From Pseudomonas viridiflava (GTDB lineage: Bacteria > Pseudomonadota > Gammaproteobacteria > Pseudomonadales > Pseudomonadaceae): DNA of 64,000 bases. The stretch spans positions 124,001 to 188,000 of the forward strand of contig NZ_UUON01000050.1 in the NCBI RefSeq assembly GCF_900590885.1, in the 5' to 3' direction. Position 1 is the first letter of the stretch; every line of letters begins with the position of its first letter. The position numbers and the translations under genes were made by a program. The notes under the pieces were generated by a model. That model saw only the letters and a program-made list of their open reading frames with translations, was not told where the DNA came from and made no database searches. Below, piece after piece: positions 1-8,518 of the stretch.

Positions 1-1533
1 GATGCCAGTGGGCTTAGCCTTACCACCGCCTATGCTGCCGACAGTCATCTTGTCGACACCTAGAAAAGCCTGCAAACGCTCCGTCCACTGCCGAAGCAAC
101 TCTGTCCGATGCACCAACACCAGCGTGTTCACTCCACGCTGAGCAATCAGTGCCGCAGCTGTGACGGTTTTACCAAAAGCGGTTGGTGCACAGAGGATGC
201 CAGTGTCGTGCTCCAGCACGCCTTCGAGAGCAATCTCCTGATCCGGGCGTAACGTGCCCCCAAAGAAAACATCAATGGATTTTCCTGCGAAACGTTCATC
301 GCACAGCACCAGCTCAATCCCGTTGTCATGCAACAACATCCGCACGTCGTCCAGGCAGCCACGGGGCAAGGCGATATGCTGAGGAAAGTTTTCAGCACAG
401 CCGATGATCCGCGCCGTATTCCATACAGACATGCGCATAGCCTGTGCCTTGTAGAACTCTGGGTTCTGAAACGCAGCCAATCGGATAAGCTTGTTGACCA
501 ATGGCTGCGGCAGCTCGGACTTGTTGAAATAGATCTGGTTAGCCAGTGTCACGCTCACTGAGGCGGGCAGCGCACACGCCAATTTATGAGTCTTTGCCGG
601 TGTTCGATGCCAGGGTTTCAGCTCATCGTCATCCATCATTGCAGTGACATCCAACGGATGACGTCCTCCTGATGCCCGCTGTGTTGCCGACGCAATATCC
701 TGCGCGGGCATCAGTTGAATACTATCCAGAAACCCCCACTGGTCGGGATAGGGCACCAGCCTCTCATCGACGAAAACACTGCCGCCATCCGTGCGTGCCC
801 GCTTTTGTAAGGGAAGGGCAATTAAGTTGCCGAAGCCCCCTTTGGGCATGCTGTCCTGATTAGGAAACAGCCGGTCATACGATCCTAGGGTCAGTTGCCG
901 GGTACGCTCGCAGGTGTGGCTGATGATCGCGGAGCCGAGCAGGCGAGCTTCATAAGCAGGGACATTGCGCTCGAAGAAAATCCAGGCATGCGCACCGTTA
1001 CCTGAGCGTGATATTTCCACCGCCACAGGCACGTCCAACTCACGGCATGATTGGGCGAAAGCAGTGACATCCTCGCGCCAATCAGCCTCATCAAAATCCA
1101 CCGCAAGGAAGTAGCAAGTGTCATCTGGGAGCAAGGGGTAGACGCCGATGACAATCTCGCCGGCCAGATGTTTATAGAGCACCTGATCTGTCAGCGGCAG
1201 GAGCTGGCGGTAAGAACACTCCCCGCACTTGATCCGTGGCTTCTCGCACACGCCAGGTCGCCATTCATTGGCGCAAGCGGGCGAATAGCCCGATTTACCG
1301 GCCTTACTTACCCAACGCACGGGGTAAACATCGACCCTCCCTCGAAACAATCGCTTGAACAGCGCCAGCTTGGCATCCGTGTCGAGACTTGAGCTTAGCA
1401 ATGGAAGTGGGCTCGCCGACTCGATCTGCGAGGGCTCGTTATTCAACCGCCAGTCAATGCCATAGGACTCTAACAAAGCGACCAAGCGGGCATTTTCAGT
1501 TCGTAATTGCTTAAGCAAATCACGATCATCCAT
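1..1533 (-). CDS. TOTE-type archaeo-eukaryotic primase fused to superfamily 2 helicase (3' part outside window)
   Basis: I translated this 511-codon open stretch by hand; it runs off the left edge without a stop. Starting at ATG 1533 (GGAAAG just upstream), residues about 50-290 match the primase-like domain of TOTE conflict-system proteins: a four-cysteine patch around residues 89-103, the acidic pair in AVDFDE near residue 145, and SRSGNGAH near 173. From about residue 420 a superfamily 2 helicase begins, with a Q-motif-like LRPDQ and the Walker A-like motif APTAFGKT, followed by LVLVHRTELLRQW. Proteins of this build are known from mobile-element conflict systems and presumably act on foreign or transposon DNA; the exact reaction is not established. 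The remaining helicase motifs lie outside the window. Confidence 0.8.
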   Translation of the reverse strand, partial: MDDRDLLKQLRTENARLVALLESYGIDWRLNNEPSQIESASPLPLLSSSLDTDAKLALFKRLFRGRVDVYPVRWVSKAGKSGYSPACANEWRPGVCEKPRIKCGECSYRQLLPLTDQVLYKHLAGEIVIGVYPLLPDDTCYFLAVDFDEADWREDVTAFAQSCRELDVPVAVEISRSGNGAHAWIFFERNVPAYEARLLGSAIISHTCERTRQLTLGSYDRLFPNQDSMPKGGFGNLIALPLQKRARTDGGSVFVDERLVPYPDQWGFLDSIQLMPAQDIASATQRASGGRHPLDVTAMMDDDELKPWHRTPAKTHKLACALPASVSVTLANQIYFNKSELPQPLVNKLIRLAAFQNPEFYKAQAMRMSVWNTARIIGCAENFPQHIALPRGCLDDVRMLLHDNGIELVLCDERFAGKSIDVFFGGTLRPDQEIALEGVLEHDTGILCAPTAFGKTVTAAALIAQRGVNTLVLVHRTELLRQWTERLQAFLGVDKMTVGSIGGGKAKPTGI

Positions 1534-1705
1534 CTTTCCAAGGCCACCTTTTAGTCGTAGGGGAACGGCTGCCCCAGCCAATAATTTTAGGCGTTCGGCT
1601 GCCTCGCGGCACGAAGCTCACGTCACCTTTGCCCTGTGCACGTGCTGAGATTATGAGCACAGAATACGCATCAATTTCAGGCGATTTCACCTGATTTTTC
1701 GGAAG

Positions 1706-2062
1706 CTACTGAACGTACTGGGCCGTAGGGTGGATACCCGCGTGAAGCAATTGTAAAAACTCCTGAAGGGATTGCTCACCGCGCTCAGGATCGAACGAAG
1801 CCAAGACATAGAAGCTGCCACTTTCAGTATGTAGTACCCAGAAGGGGCCTCGCTGCTCCGCATGTTTGACATCAGAGGTTCGAATCCGATGGCCATCAGC
1901 AAAACGGCCAAAACAATCGGCCTTTCTATGTCGATGAGTGACTCCCACACAACAGCCGGCCACCAGCACAGCGTCCGTAAGATAGGCCGTGATAGGCTCG
2001 TCGAAGCTGTACCCAATGGCGTCCTTTAGCCGGTCGCTAGCGTCCGGGTTCGTCGCGCTCAT
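1706..2062 (-). CDS. Unknown small protein coupled to the metallophosphoesterase gene
   Basis: A 118-residue protein that I do not recognise. It has no signal peptide or membrane segment. A central CFGRF-DGH-IRTSD stretch followed by beta-strand-like segments (PFWVLHTESGSFYVLASF) suggests a small compact fold. Its ATG overlaps the TGA of the metallophosphoesterase gene (ATGA), so the two are probably translated together, and it ends about 170 bp before the primase-helicase start on the same strand. It therefore looks like an accessory gene of the operon running from tniQ to the primase-helicase. Confidence 0.65.
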   Translation of the reverse strand: MSATNPDASDRLKDAIGYSFDEPITAYLTDAVLVAGCCVGVTHRHRKADCFGRFADGHRIRTSDVKHAEQRGPFWVLHTESGSFYVLASFDPERGEQSLQEFLQLLHAGIHPTAQYVQ

Positions 2063-2814
2063 GGAATGAATCTCTCTTCAAACTTGAGCACTAAGCTTTC
2101 GTCGAAGCCAGTCTCTTCGCCAGGATAGCCTTTTGGATTGCACACGACACGAGTACCGGCCACCTCGTAATCGACTGCCATATGGGAGTGACCATGCACC
2201 CAAAGTGCAACCCGATCTTTGCCCATGAGATCATCCCAGCCATTGGCATATGCAGCGTCCAGGTGACTACCGGCGTGAGGGTTTTCCAGCAATGAGCGCA
2301 GCGTTGGCGCATGGTGGGTGATGACGACGGTTGGGCCAGCGAAGGATTTTGCAAGCTCACTCGTCAACCAATCCCTCGTGCGAACTGACTCATCAATCAA
2401 GTCAGCGGGCCGAATGCGGCGATAGTTATCCGTACGGATCTGGCGGAAGTCGTTCATAGAATTCTGAGCACTTAGTGCCGCCAATGGAGCATTACCCGTG
2501 GCAGCAAAATCCGTCCACATCGTAGCGCCCAGAAACCTAACGCCTCCTATTTCCACGGTATCTCGGTCAAGCACACGAACATTGTCATCGCTAGCCGCGC
2601 GCATCTTTTCCAGCGTTCGTTGCAGGTGCCCGCTGTAATACTCATGGTTTCCCAAGACATACAGCACTGGGCAATCGAACGTAGCTCTCGCCCAGGCGAT
2701 CCCACGGGCTTTTACATCGATATCGCCGGCCAAAATCACGACATCCGCGTCGACTGGCGCGGAGGTAAACGGCTCAAACTCAAGATGCAGATCGGACAGC
2801 AAATGAATACGCAT
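2059..2814 (-). CDS. Calcineurin-like metallophosphoesterase
   Basis: A 251-residue protein with the metal-binding motifs of the calcineurin-like phosphoesterase fold in the usual order: DLH near residue 8, GDID near 30, GNHEY near 56, THHAPT near 167 and HGHSH near 207. Such enzymes use two metal ions to hydrolyse phosphomonoesters, phosphodiesters or nucleotides; the substrate cannot be told from sequence. There is no signal peptide, so it is cytoplasmic. The gene starts 2 nt after the stop of a 32-codon ORF that itself overlaps tniQ, and its stop overlaps the next gene, so it sits in a tightly coupled operon with transposition genes. A role as a nuclease or nucleotide hydrolase in a conflict system is inference from position. 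Confidence 0.85.
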   Translation of the reverse strand: MRIHLLSDLHLEFEPFTSAPVDADVVILAGDIDVKARGIAWARATFDCPVLYVLGNHEYYSGHLQRTLEKMRAASDDNVRVLDRDTVEIGGVRFLGATMWTDFAATGNAPLAALSAQNSMNDFRQIRTDNYRRIRPADLIDESVRTRDWLTSELAKSFAGPTVVITHHAPTLRSLLENPHAGSHLDAAYANGWDDLMGKDRVALWVHGHSHMAVDYEVAGTRVVCNPKGYPGEETGFDESLVLKFEERFIP

Positions 2815-2816
2815 CG

Positions 2817-2915
2817 CTATCTCCAGATATGAGCTTCGTCCACAGTCAGCGCGCAGCCAGGCATCGGCTCACCTGGGCCCTGCAGCAAATCGAGAACAGA
2901 CTGCAGATCATTCAT
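2817..2915 (-). CDS. 32-residue micro-ORF coupling tniQ to the metallophosphoesterase
   Basis: The ATG overlaps the tniQ stop (ATGA) and the TAG stop lies 2 nt before the metallophosphoesterase ATG, so it exactly fills the gap between the two genes. It would encode 32 residues beginning MNDLQSVLDLLQ and ending DEAHIWR, with an amphipathic start and no membrane segment. Its function is unknown. It may be a real micropeptide or only a device that carries ribosomes from tniQ to the next gene. The precise fit at both ends is the main reason for listing it. Confidence 0.45.
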   Translation of the reverse strand: MNDLQSVLDLLQGPGEPMPGCALTVDEAHIWR

Positions 2916-4867
2916 GCACACACCCCCAAATTGTCACCAGCAGTTTCATCAGAAGAGTTTTCGCCGCTCTCTGCTTCGCCGCAAAAACCATCGGCGACGT
3001 CCCTCAGATCCAAGATGCCAGAGGGTTGTCGCGCAGCAATCCGCGTAGGTCTTGTCCAGGTGGACGCCCGCATTGAGGCAACATTGACCAGCGCATCCAC
3101 AGAGAACAGCACGCCTCGCTGGTTACCCGAAGAGGTTTCGTGCGCTCCTCGGGCAAACACACCTGCCGTCTGCAGAGGCTTCATCAACCATAAGGTTTTG
3201 CTACCCAGCCGTTCCGCCGTATCACCTGCTACTACGTAGGTGGAGAGGAAGGTGATCAGGTCAGCCAGGGCTACGAACACCCGGTGTTTACCGCCCGGCT
3301 CACGCCGCGCAGGCAGAAGTTCCTGCTCGATCCAGGACTTAATAGTTTCATGTTTCCAGCGGGTGAGTTTGGTCAGCTCAGTGATCGTCAGTTCGACCGA
3401 GCCCGACGCCGTTTTTACTGCTGCCATAACGGCATCTTCATCGAAACAGTAGGCTTTGAGCCCATGTACCCCTGGCAGGCGCACTATCGGTTTGAGTGCT
3501 CCGGCGAAGATCTTGCGCAGTAGCTCACCGGCCTGTGCATTAGAAAACCGCTTGCCGCTGATGTCATCGAGCATGATGAGCTTATCGCCATGGTGATGCG
3601 GTGCGCCGAGGTTCAACTGGGCCAACAGGGCTTCAGCCTCGGCACTGCGAAAATCACCCTTGGCAAACAGGGGCCGTTGACCGGCAGGGATTGCGGTGAG
3701 CAACCCTACCTCTAGCAACCGGTCACGTACGCGCCGACCGATCCCTAGAATCTTCAGCAGGTCTTTGGCGGATACGAAGCCGGCAGCGGCTTGCTTATGC
3801 GCCTCCACTTCGGCGCGGGCCACCAGGCAGTACTCATTCGCGCCGCCCTGCAGGATCACGCCCTGCAGTTGTCCACTTTTCACAAGGGCTACAATACGAT
3901 CCGCGGAGCTCCCCAGTTCACGCGCAGCTTCCGCCGCTGTGTAAGTCGATTTCAGGCCCAGCAGGTCGGCCCCCATCTGCTTCATCTTACGGTTGATGGG
4001 CGCCTGCGCGTGTTCCAAGAGCACCCGGTAAGCGACCTCACGGATGGGGCGGTAGGCTTCAGCAGCAAAGGTGCGATTGAGCTCGAAGTACCAACGCCCC
4101 AGGTTAGCGATAAAGCGGCTGCTTTCTAGGGCATTCGCTGCGTGAACCCGGTTTAACACGAAGGCGCGAAAGCGCCCCGGCAAATCTTCGGCAAAAGCAT
4201 AGGCGGCGCGATTGATATCCAACGCCCTAGCCCAATTAATCGGCGCATTTTTCCGGTGAGGTACCACAAGATCAAGGTTGGCCAAGAATAATAGGAACGA
4301 TTCGATATCGTCAGGGAGACCCGCAAAGCCGGTTAGCCTGGCGTCAGCGTGCCCGTGCAGTAAGTCCGCCACGAATAAACTGGCTGCATCAGCAGGCGGC
4401 ACCTCGACGTCCGCAAATTCACAACCACAGTAGCAGCTCTGATAACCCCCGCGCCCTGGGGTGATCGGTGCCTCACACTCCGGACACTGTGGGAGGAGTA
4501 AGACCCGGTGTACCGGACAGGCCGTCACCAACGCGTGATGCCAAGCCTGACGGATGTAACCTTGCTCGCGTAGGCAATGCGGGCATACTGGAACTTGAGT
4601 ACTGCGCAGAAACCGCGTATTGCTTAATCCGCCCCGAACACTTTTGAAAGCCGCCAAAGCCGCCACTGCAGACTGGTCAAAGCCATAAGTCTCACCCAGC
4701 AACTTAACCTCTGTCTCGCTGTAGCGAGCTTTGAAGCGAATGCCCACCTGCTGAAGTAGCCGTATCGACGAACCTAGGAAATTTTCCTCGGCCAACCGCA
4801 TCAGGTAGCCATTGAAGCTCTCATCGGCATGAGGGCTGGGCCTAAAAGACAGCAGGTCATCGCTCAT
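2912..4867 (-). CDS. tniQ: TnsD/TniQ-type target-selection protein
   Basis: A 651-residue TniQ-family protein. Residues 1-90 carry the usual N-terminus (PSPHADESFNGYLMRLA) and residues 95-149 a zinc-binding block with C95/C98, C117/H120, C128/C131 and C145 onward. The C-terminal half holds at least three helix-turn-helix-like segments (near residues 310, 365 and 495), as expected of a protein that reads a specific DNA site. In Tn7, TnsD binds the end of a conserved gene and recruits TnsC. Its length fits a TnsD-type protein better than the short TniQ of CRISPR-associated transposons. The start overlaps the tnsC stop by 4 nt. Given the island's position, its target is probably the gyrB 3' end; this is inference. 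Confidence 0.9.
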   Translation of the reverse strand: MSDDLLSFRPSPHADESFNGYLMRLAEENFLGSSIRLLQQVGIRFKARYSETEVKLLGETYGFDQSAVAALAAFKSVRGGLSNTRFLRSTQVPVCPHCLREQGYIRQAWHHALVTACPVHRVLLLPQCPECEAPITPGRGGYQSCYCGCEFADVEVPPADAASLFVADLLHGHADARLTGFAGLPDDIESFLLFLANLDLVVPHRKNAPINWARALDINRAAYAFAEDLPGRFRAFVLNRVHAANALESSRFIANLGRWYFELNRTFAAEAYRPIREVAYRVLLEHAQAPINRKMKQMGADLLGLKSTYTAAEAARELGSSADRIVALVKSGQLQGVILQGGANEYCLVARAEVEAHKQAAAGFVSAKDLLKILGIGRRVRDRLLEVGLLTAIPAGQRPLFAKGDFRSAEAEALLAQLNLGAPHHHGDKLIMLDDISGKRFSNAQAGELLRKIFAGALKPIVRLPGVHGLKAYCFDEDAVMAAVKTASGSVELTITELTKLTRWKHETIKSWIEQELLPARREPGGKHRVFVALADLITFLSTYVVAGDTAERLGSKTLWLMKPLQTAGVFARGAHETSSGNQRGVLFSVDALVNVASMRASTWTRPTRIAARQPSGILDLRDVADGFCGEAESGENSSDETAGDNLGVCA

Positions 4868-5775
4868 AGTGTGACCCCCGCTTCCTGCATGACCTGGGTG
4901 TAGACCAACGCCATATGCTCAGTCTGAATCATTTGGGTCTGATCGAAGGGGTTAAACGTGATGAGTCGACGCTGGGTAGCCGATCGGTAAGCGGCAGCAA
5001 ATTCGGGGTAATGCGCCACGCACTTGTGGGCCCCTAGGGCCTGTACCTCGATCAAGATCTTGTTTATCAACCCGTAACGACCAGCAGTGGCAACGTACAT
5101 GCGACGGGCGAAGTCTCCATCACTGGCAGATGGGATGTGCCAGCCAATGTCGGCAAAGAAGCCTAAGGCCCCCGCCAATGCGCTACGGAAATGCCGGTAG
5201 TCCTCGCCTTCCCAGAAGTATGGATAAAACTCCACGGCACCACGTGACCGATCTGCGAGTTGTTCATTGTGTTGGAAAAGGCCCATCAATGTTGGCAAGC
5301 CTGCCAACACCATGCTCGCGGTGGTCTGATCGAAAATTCCTTTGAGAAGATCGGCGGCATCGCGCTGCCGTGTCGATGTACCGCGTTCCAGCATGTGTTG
5401 AGTCTCATCGAAAATGATCAGCTCAGTCTGATGCTTGTTTGCCGCCCGGATGAAGGCCTGCATCGCCATGACATGATTGCTGTAGAGCTCAGCGCGCATC
5501 CCGATCCCCGTCAAGCAGGCATCGACCACTGCGCGGCCTGTGAGATGCTTCGGCGTCATGACGAAAACGACCTTTCTCGACTTCGTATCAGTACCCGAAA
5601 GCTGCAGTCCGTCAGCAAAGCGTGAGATCAATTTGGACTTACCAACTCGGGTCGGGCCAATGATTGGCAGGATTTGCGGATCTCCCTGACGGGCACGCTC
5701 CAGCGCATGCTGAAGAGCCGTGCGAACGGACACGAATCGCTCATGATTGATCAATTGGCCCGCGATACTACTCAT
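4864..5775 (-). CDS. tnsC: TnsC/TniB-type AAA+ transposition regulator
   Basis: A 303-residue ATPase with Walker A GPTRVGKS at residues 40-47 and Walker B LIIFDE followed by TQHM near residue 120. In Tn7-like systems this protein forms ATP-dependent filaments on target DNA, links the target selector (TniQ) to the transposase (TnsA/TnsB), and helps target immunity. Its length is shorter than E. coli TnsC (about 555 residues) and close to the TniB class. It overlaps tnsB by 8 nt and tniQ by 4 nt, so the four genes form one operon. All nucleotide-binding motifs are intact, which suggests a functional protein. Confidence 0.92.
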   Translation of the reverse strand: MSSIAGQLINHERFVSVRTALQHALERARQGDPQILPIIGPTRVGKSKLISRFADGLQLSGTDTKSRKVVFVMTPKHLTGRAVVDACLTGIGMRAELYSNHVMAMQAFIRAANKHQTELIIFDETQHMLERGTSTRQRDAADLLKGIFDQTTASMVLAGLPTLMGLFQHNEQLADRSRGAVEFYPYFWEGEDYRHFRSALAGALGFFADIGWHIPSASDGDFARRMYVATAGRYGLINKILIEVQALGAHKCVAHYPEFAAAYRSATQRRLITFNPFDQTQMIQTEHMALVYTQVMQEAGVTL

Positions 5776-7702
5776 GGCTCAAATCCTCGCGCGGGGCGGG
5801 CTCAAAATAATCGTCGTCGGTAGACGGGAACACCGTGGGCACGGCCACCGCTGGGAGCGCCTTCTGCAGCTGCTCTTCGACCTGAGCATAGTGTTTTTCG
5901 CGCTCATGATCGCGAGCTGCCTTGTTATTGTCCTTGACTCTAGCCTTGCCCTTCTTGCGACTGTCCGCAGACCATTTCTGAAGGAGTTGCGCATACACAC
6001 GCTGATAGTCATGTGCTTGCATGCCATCAACAGGACGTCCATAGGTCTTGCGGAGGATCTTGATTACCTCAAAGGAAACTGCCGGAACGCCGAGCATTTT
6101 GCAGTCGAGCTTGATCAACTCATCAGTACGCGGATTTACCGCATAAATGGCCGTGCAATCGCCAGGGTTGAAGAGGATGGTGACTTCAGTAAGCGCGTAC
6201 TGCTTGGCCAAGGCAGCGAAGGCATAGCTGTGGTATTGGCAGTTTTCGAAGTCGATACCGTAGTGCTGCACTCTGCGTACATCCCGGTTTTTCTGCAGGA
6301 TCAAACGTTCGACCCGCTCCAGCGAAGGCGGCGGAGGTGGCATGAATCGCCTTAGCTCTTCATCCATTGCCTGCTTGATGCTCATAGGCCGCTGGTATCG
6401 GAAGCCCAGCTTTTCTCTAGGTTGGTGGATGTACACATCCCCAATGAATTTCATCAGTGCACGATAGATGTCCTCAACGGAGTAGCAGGCTTCACGACTG
6501 GCGCGCTCGTGGCGGTCACTCACACCGGCCTGGGAGCTGTATTTGGCACCCGGTAGACGTTTGAAGACATATTCATCCAAAGCCTTGAAGAGCGATTCAA
6601 CATGGGGCTTGTCGTCACCGCGATAGGCACGCGCATAGTGAATGTCGATCCCTAGATCACGGACGATTTCGAGCGAAACTCCGGCTGCGTTTTCCGACGC
6701 GTTATCGAGTAATACTTTGCCGAGTCCACAGGGTGCAGGCCAATCTGTGGTCAGATCGAATCGCTCTTTGAAGGCTGCATCTTTGGGCGAGAAGAAAAAC
6801 TCGAAGAGCTTGAGCAACGTGTACTCGCTGGGGGCGCCGCCAGTCACGTAGATGGCTACCGGAAATCCGGTGCGAGTACATACCATCGCGTACAGCGTGA
6901 TCTGGGTGTAATGCCGCCCAAACTGATCCGAGGCGTATAGATCGATCGTTTTGGCATCGACTTGCATCAGCTCGAAAGCGTATTCGACGTGGAAGGCATT
7001 CACCGCCTGGCGTGACAAAAGGCGATAGGTACGCGGATCCATCCGACCGCTGAGTACCACGTCACGTGGCATGTCCTGGATCATGCGGGAGATGGTCTTG
7101 GCGCTGAGCGTAAGGGGGCGGCCTTGGGCGTCGTGTTCGTCTTTCAGCGCGTCGTTAATGATCACCGTCATGGCGGCGACGTTGAGCTTGTCGTCCTTGG
7201 CAAAGGTTTCAAGGAGGATCTTTTCAGCCAGAGCCTTGGGCCGGCTTTTGTCCGACCAACCACGACCGCCCCGACCGCTGAAGTGAGGGATCAACCCTTC
7301 AAGGCCGAACTTGGCATATTGCCGTTGATAGGCCTTGATCGATTTCGCGGACGGCACGGACTTGTTGTGCTGCTCACCAAGGCGGGTCACCGACTGCTGT
7401 TTCTGATCCTCATCAGACCTTAGGTACTGGTCGGATTCCACCAAACTGACTAAGGCCTTGCGATACAGCGCTTCGGCATACTCCGAAGGAGTCCAATTCT
7501 TCTTAGCCCGCTCCACGGAATGCCCCGAGATTCTGATAGAACCTGAAGACATCTGATTATAGAAATCCTGGAAATCCAGCGTTCGTTCAACGCCGCCCTT
7601 TCCCTGCAATACGATGTCACGCAGATCAACCCGCATTGATTTGATCAGGAAAGGATCGCCCGAGATCTGAACCACTGCGCCCTCATGGATAGGATTACGC
7701 AT
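5768..7702 (-). CDS. tnsB: TnsB-type DDE transposase
   Basis: A 644-residue transposase of the retroviral-integrase superfamily. The likely catalytic triad is D249 (MQVDAKT), D333 (VLLDNASEN) and E369 (KPHVESLFK), with 36 residues between the last two, as usual for DDE enzymes. Residues 100-150 look like a helix-turn-helix region and the C-terminal 100 residues, rich in Lys and Arg, resemble the tail that contacts TnsC. TnsB binds repeated sites at the transposon ends and cuts and joins the 3' strands. It overlaps tnsA and tnsC by 8 nt each. No frameshift or missing catalytic residue is visible. Confidence 0.93.
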   Translation of the reverse strand: MRNPIHEGAVVQISGDPFLIKSMRVDLRDIVLQGKGGVERTLDFQDFYNQMSSGSIRISGHSVERAKKNWTPSEYAEALYRKALVSLVESDQYLRSDEDQKQQSVTRLGEQHNKSVPSAKSIKAYQRQYAKFGLEGLIPHFSGRGGRGWSDKSRPKALAEKILLETFAKDDKLNVAAMTVIINDALKDEHDAQGRPLTLSAKTISRMIQDMPRDVVLSGRMDPRTYRLLSRQAVNAFHVEYAFELMQVDAKTIDLYASDQFGRHYTQITLYAMVCTRTGFPVAIYVTGGAPSEYTLLKLFEFFFSPKDAAFKERFDLTTDWPAPCGLGKVLLDNASENAAGVSLEIVRDLGIDIHYARAYRGDDKPHVESLFKALDEYVFKRLPGAKYSSQAGVSDRHERASREACYSVEDIYRALMKFIGDVYIHQPREKLGFRYQRPMSIKQAMDEELRRFMPPPPPSLERVERLILQKNRDVRRVQHYGIDFENCQYHSYAFAALAKQYALTEVTILFNPGDCTAIYAVNPRTDELIKLDCKMLGVPAVSFEVIKILRKTYGRPVDGMQAHDYQRVYAQLLQKWSADSRKKGKARVKDNNKAARDHEREKHYAQVEEQLQKALPAVAVPTVFPSTDDDYFEPAPREDLSHE

Positions 7703-8399
7703 AGCTCAGCACCTGAAGCATCGACAGCTCGCCATGAGCCGGCATGACGTGAAAGTCCATCGAGAGGATCGAGCTGGAGGACAGATCGACTTTGAGAACG
7801 CCATTGAGGAGGGCGGCAATCAGGTAGTGATTCATAGGCTCTAAAGACTTGAGCACTTGGCGGACATGTCCCTGCTTGATCGACAACGCGTCCACGGCTT
7901 CGGCTAGGTTGGCCAGATAGATGCTCGCCTGACGATGAAACTGGTGAAGCACCTCAATGTTTTTTAACAACAGATCACCGAACTCTTCTCGGGTGAGCAC
8001 CACGAAGCGCATACCCTTGGATCGGCAGAAGGTATCAACCGCACTGAATAGCGCCTCATGGCGCTGACAAAAACGCTGGGGCTTTACCTCGTAGATGTAC
8101 CGAATCCCACCCACCTGGTTACTCAGGTCGTAGGTGTAGTAACGACTATCGACAGCTTTCGAGTCCGGTAGGGCCGCGTAAATCTCGCCACTGCCCAAAT
8201 CGAATGTTTGCCCTTGGGCAGTGAGATCGTAACTTCGTGGATCAAGATCTAGCAGCTTTGCAATCGCCAGCTCGCCGGCAGATTCGAGTCGGATTTCCAT
8301 ACCTGTTTTGACGGATTGCATGACGTAAGCCTTCCGTCCTCGATTCGTTCGCCGCGAGACGTCACGTGTTGCGATAGGGCTGTTTGTGTCTCGTTTCAT
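7695..8399 (-). CDS. tnsA: TnsA-type endonuclease subunit of heteromeric transposase
   Basis: A 234-residue protein matching the TnsA nuclease: an N-terminal basic GRKAY-SVKTG segment, the helix with E39 and E43 (RLESAGELA), D91 in the YTYDL strand, and E104-x-K106 in YIYEVKP, together a restriction-enzyme-like active site. TnsA cuts the 5' strands so that the element moves by cut-and-paste rather than by cointegration. A downstream ATG at 8321 has a better ribosome site, but the longer start keeps the family's conserved GRK segment. It is the first gene of the tns operon; the 119 bp upstream are shared with a divergent gene. The catalytic assignment is by pattern only. Confidence 0.88.
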   Translation of the reverse strand: MKRDTNSPIATRDVSRRTNRGRKAYVMQSVKTGMEIRLESAGELAIAKLLDLDPRSYDLTAQGQTFDLGSGEIYAALPDSKAVDSRYYTYDLSNQVGGIRYIYEVKPQRFCQRHEALFSAVDTFCRSKGMRFVVLTREEFGDLLLKNIEVLHQFHRQASIYLANLAEAVDALSIKQGHVRQVLKSLEPMNHYLIAALLNGVLKVDLSSSSILSMDFHVMPAHGELSMLQVLSYA

Positions 8400-8518
8400 T
8401 TGGTACGGTTCACTAAATAGATTGCGTACGTATAATCTTGACCCACCTCGACGTCAACCATTTGTTGAAGCACACCAAAAGCGTTAGCCTTAAACATTCT
8501 TAACTTCCAGGCTATCGA

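Noticed and set aside
2912..8399. CRISPR-associated transposon
   Set aside because: No cas genes or repeat arrays in the window, and TniQ is the long TnsD type; a locus outside the window cannot be excluded.
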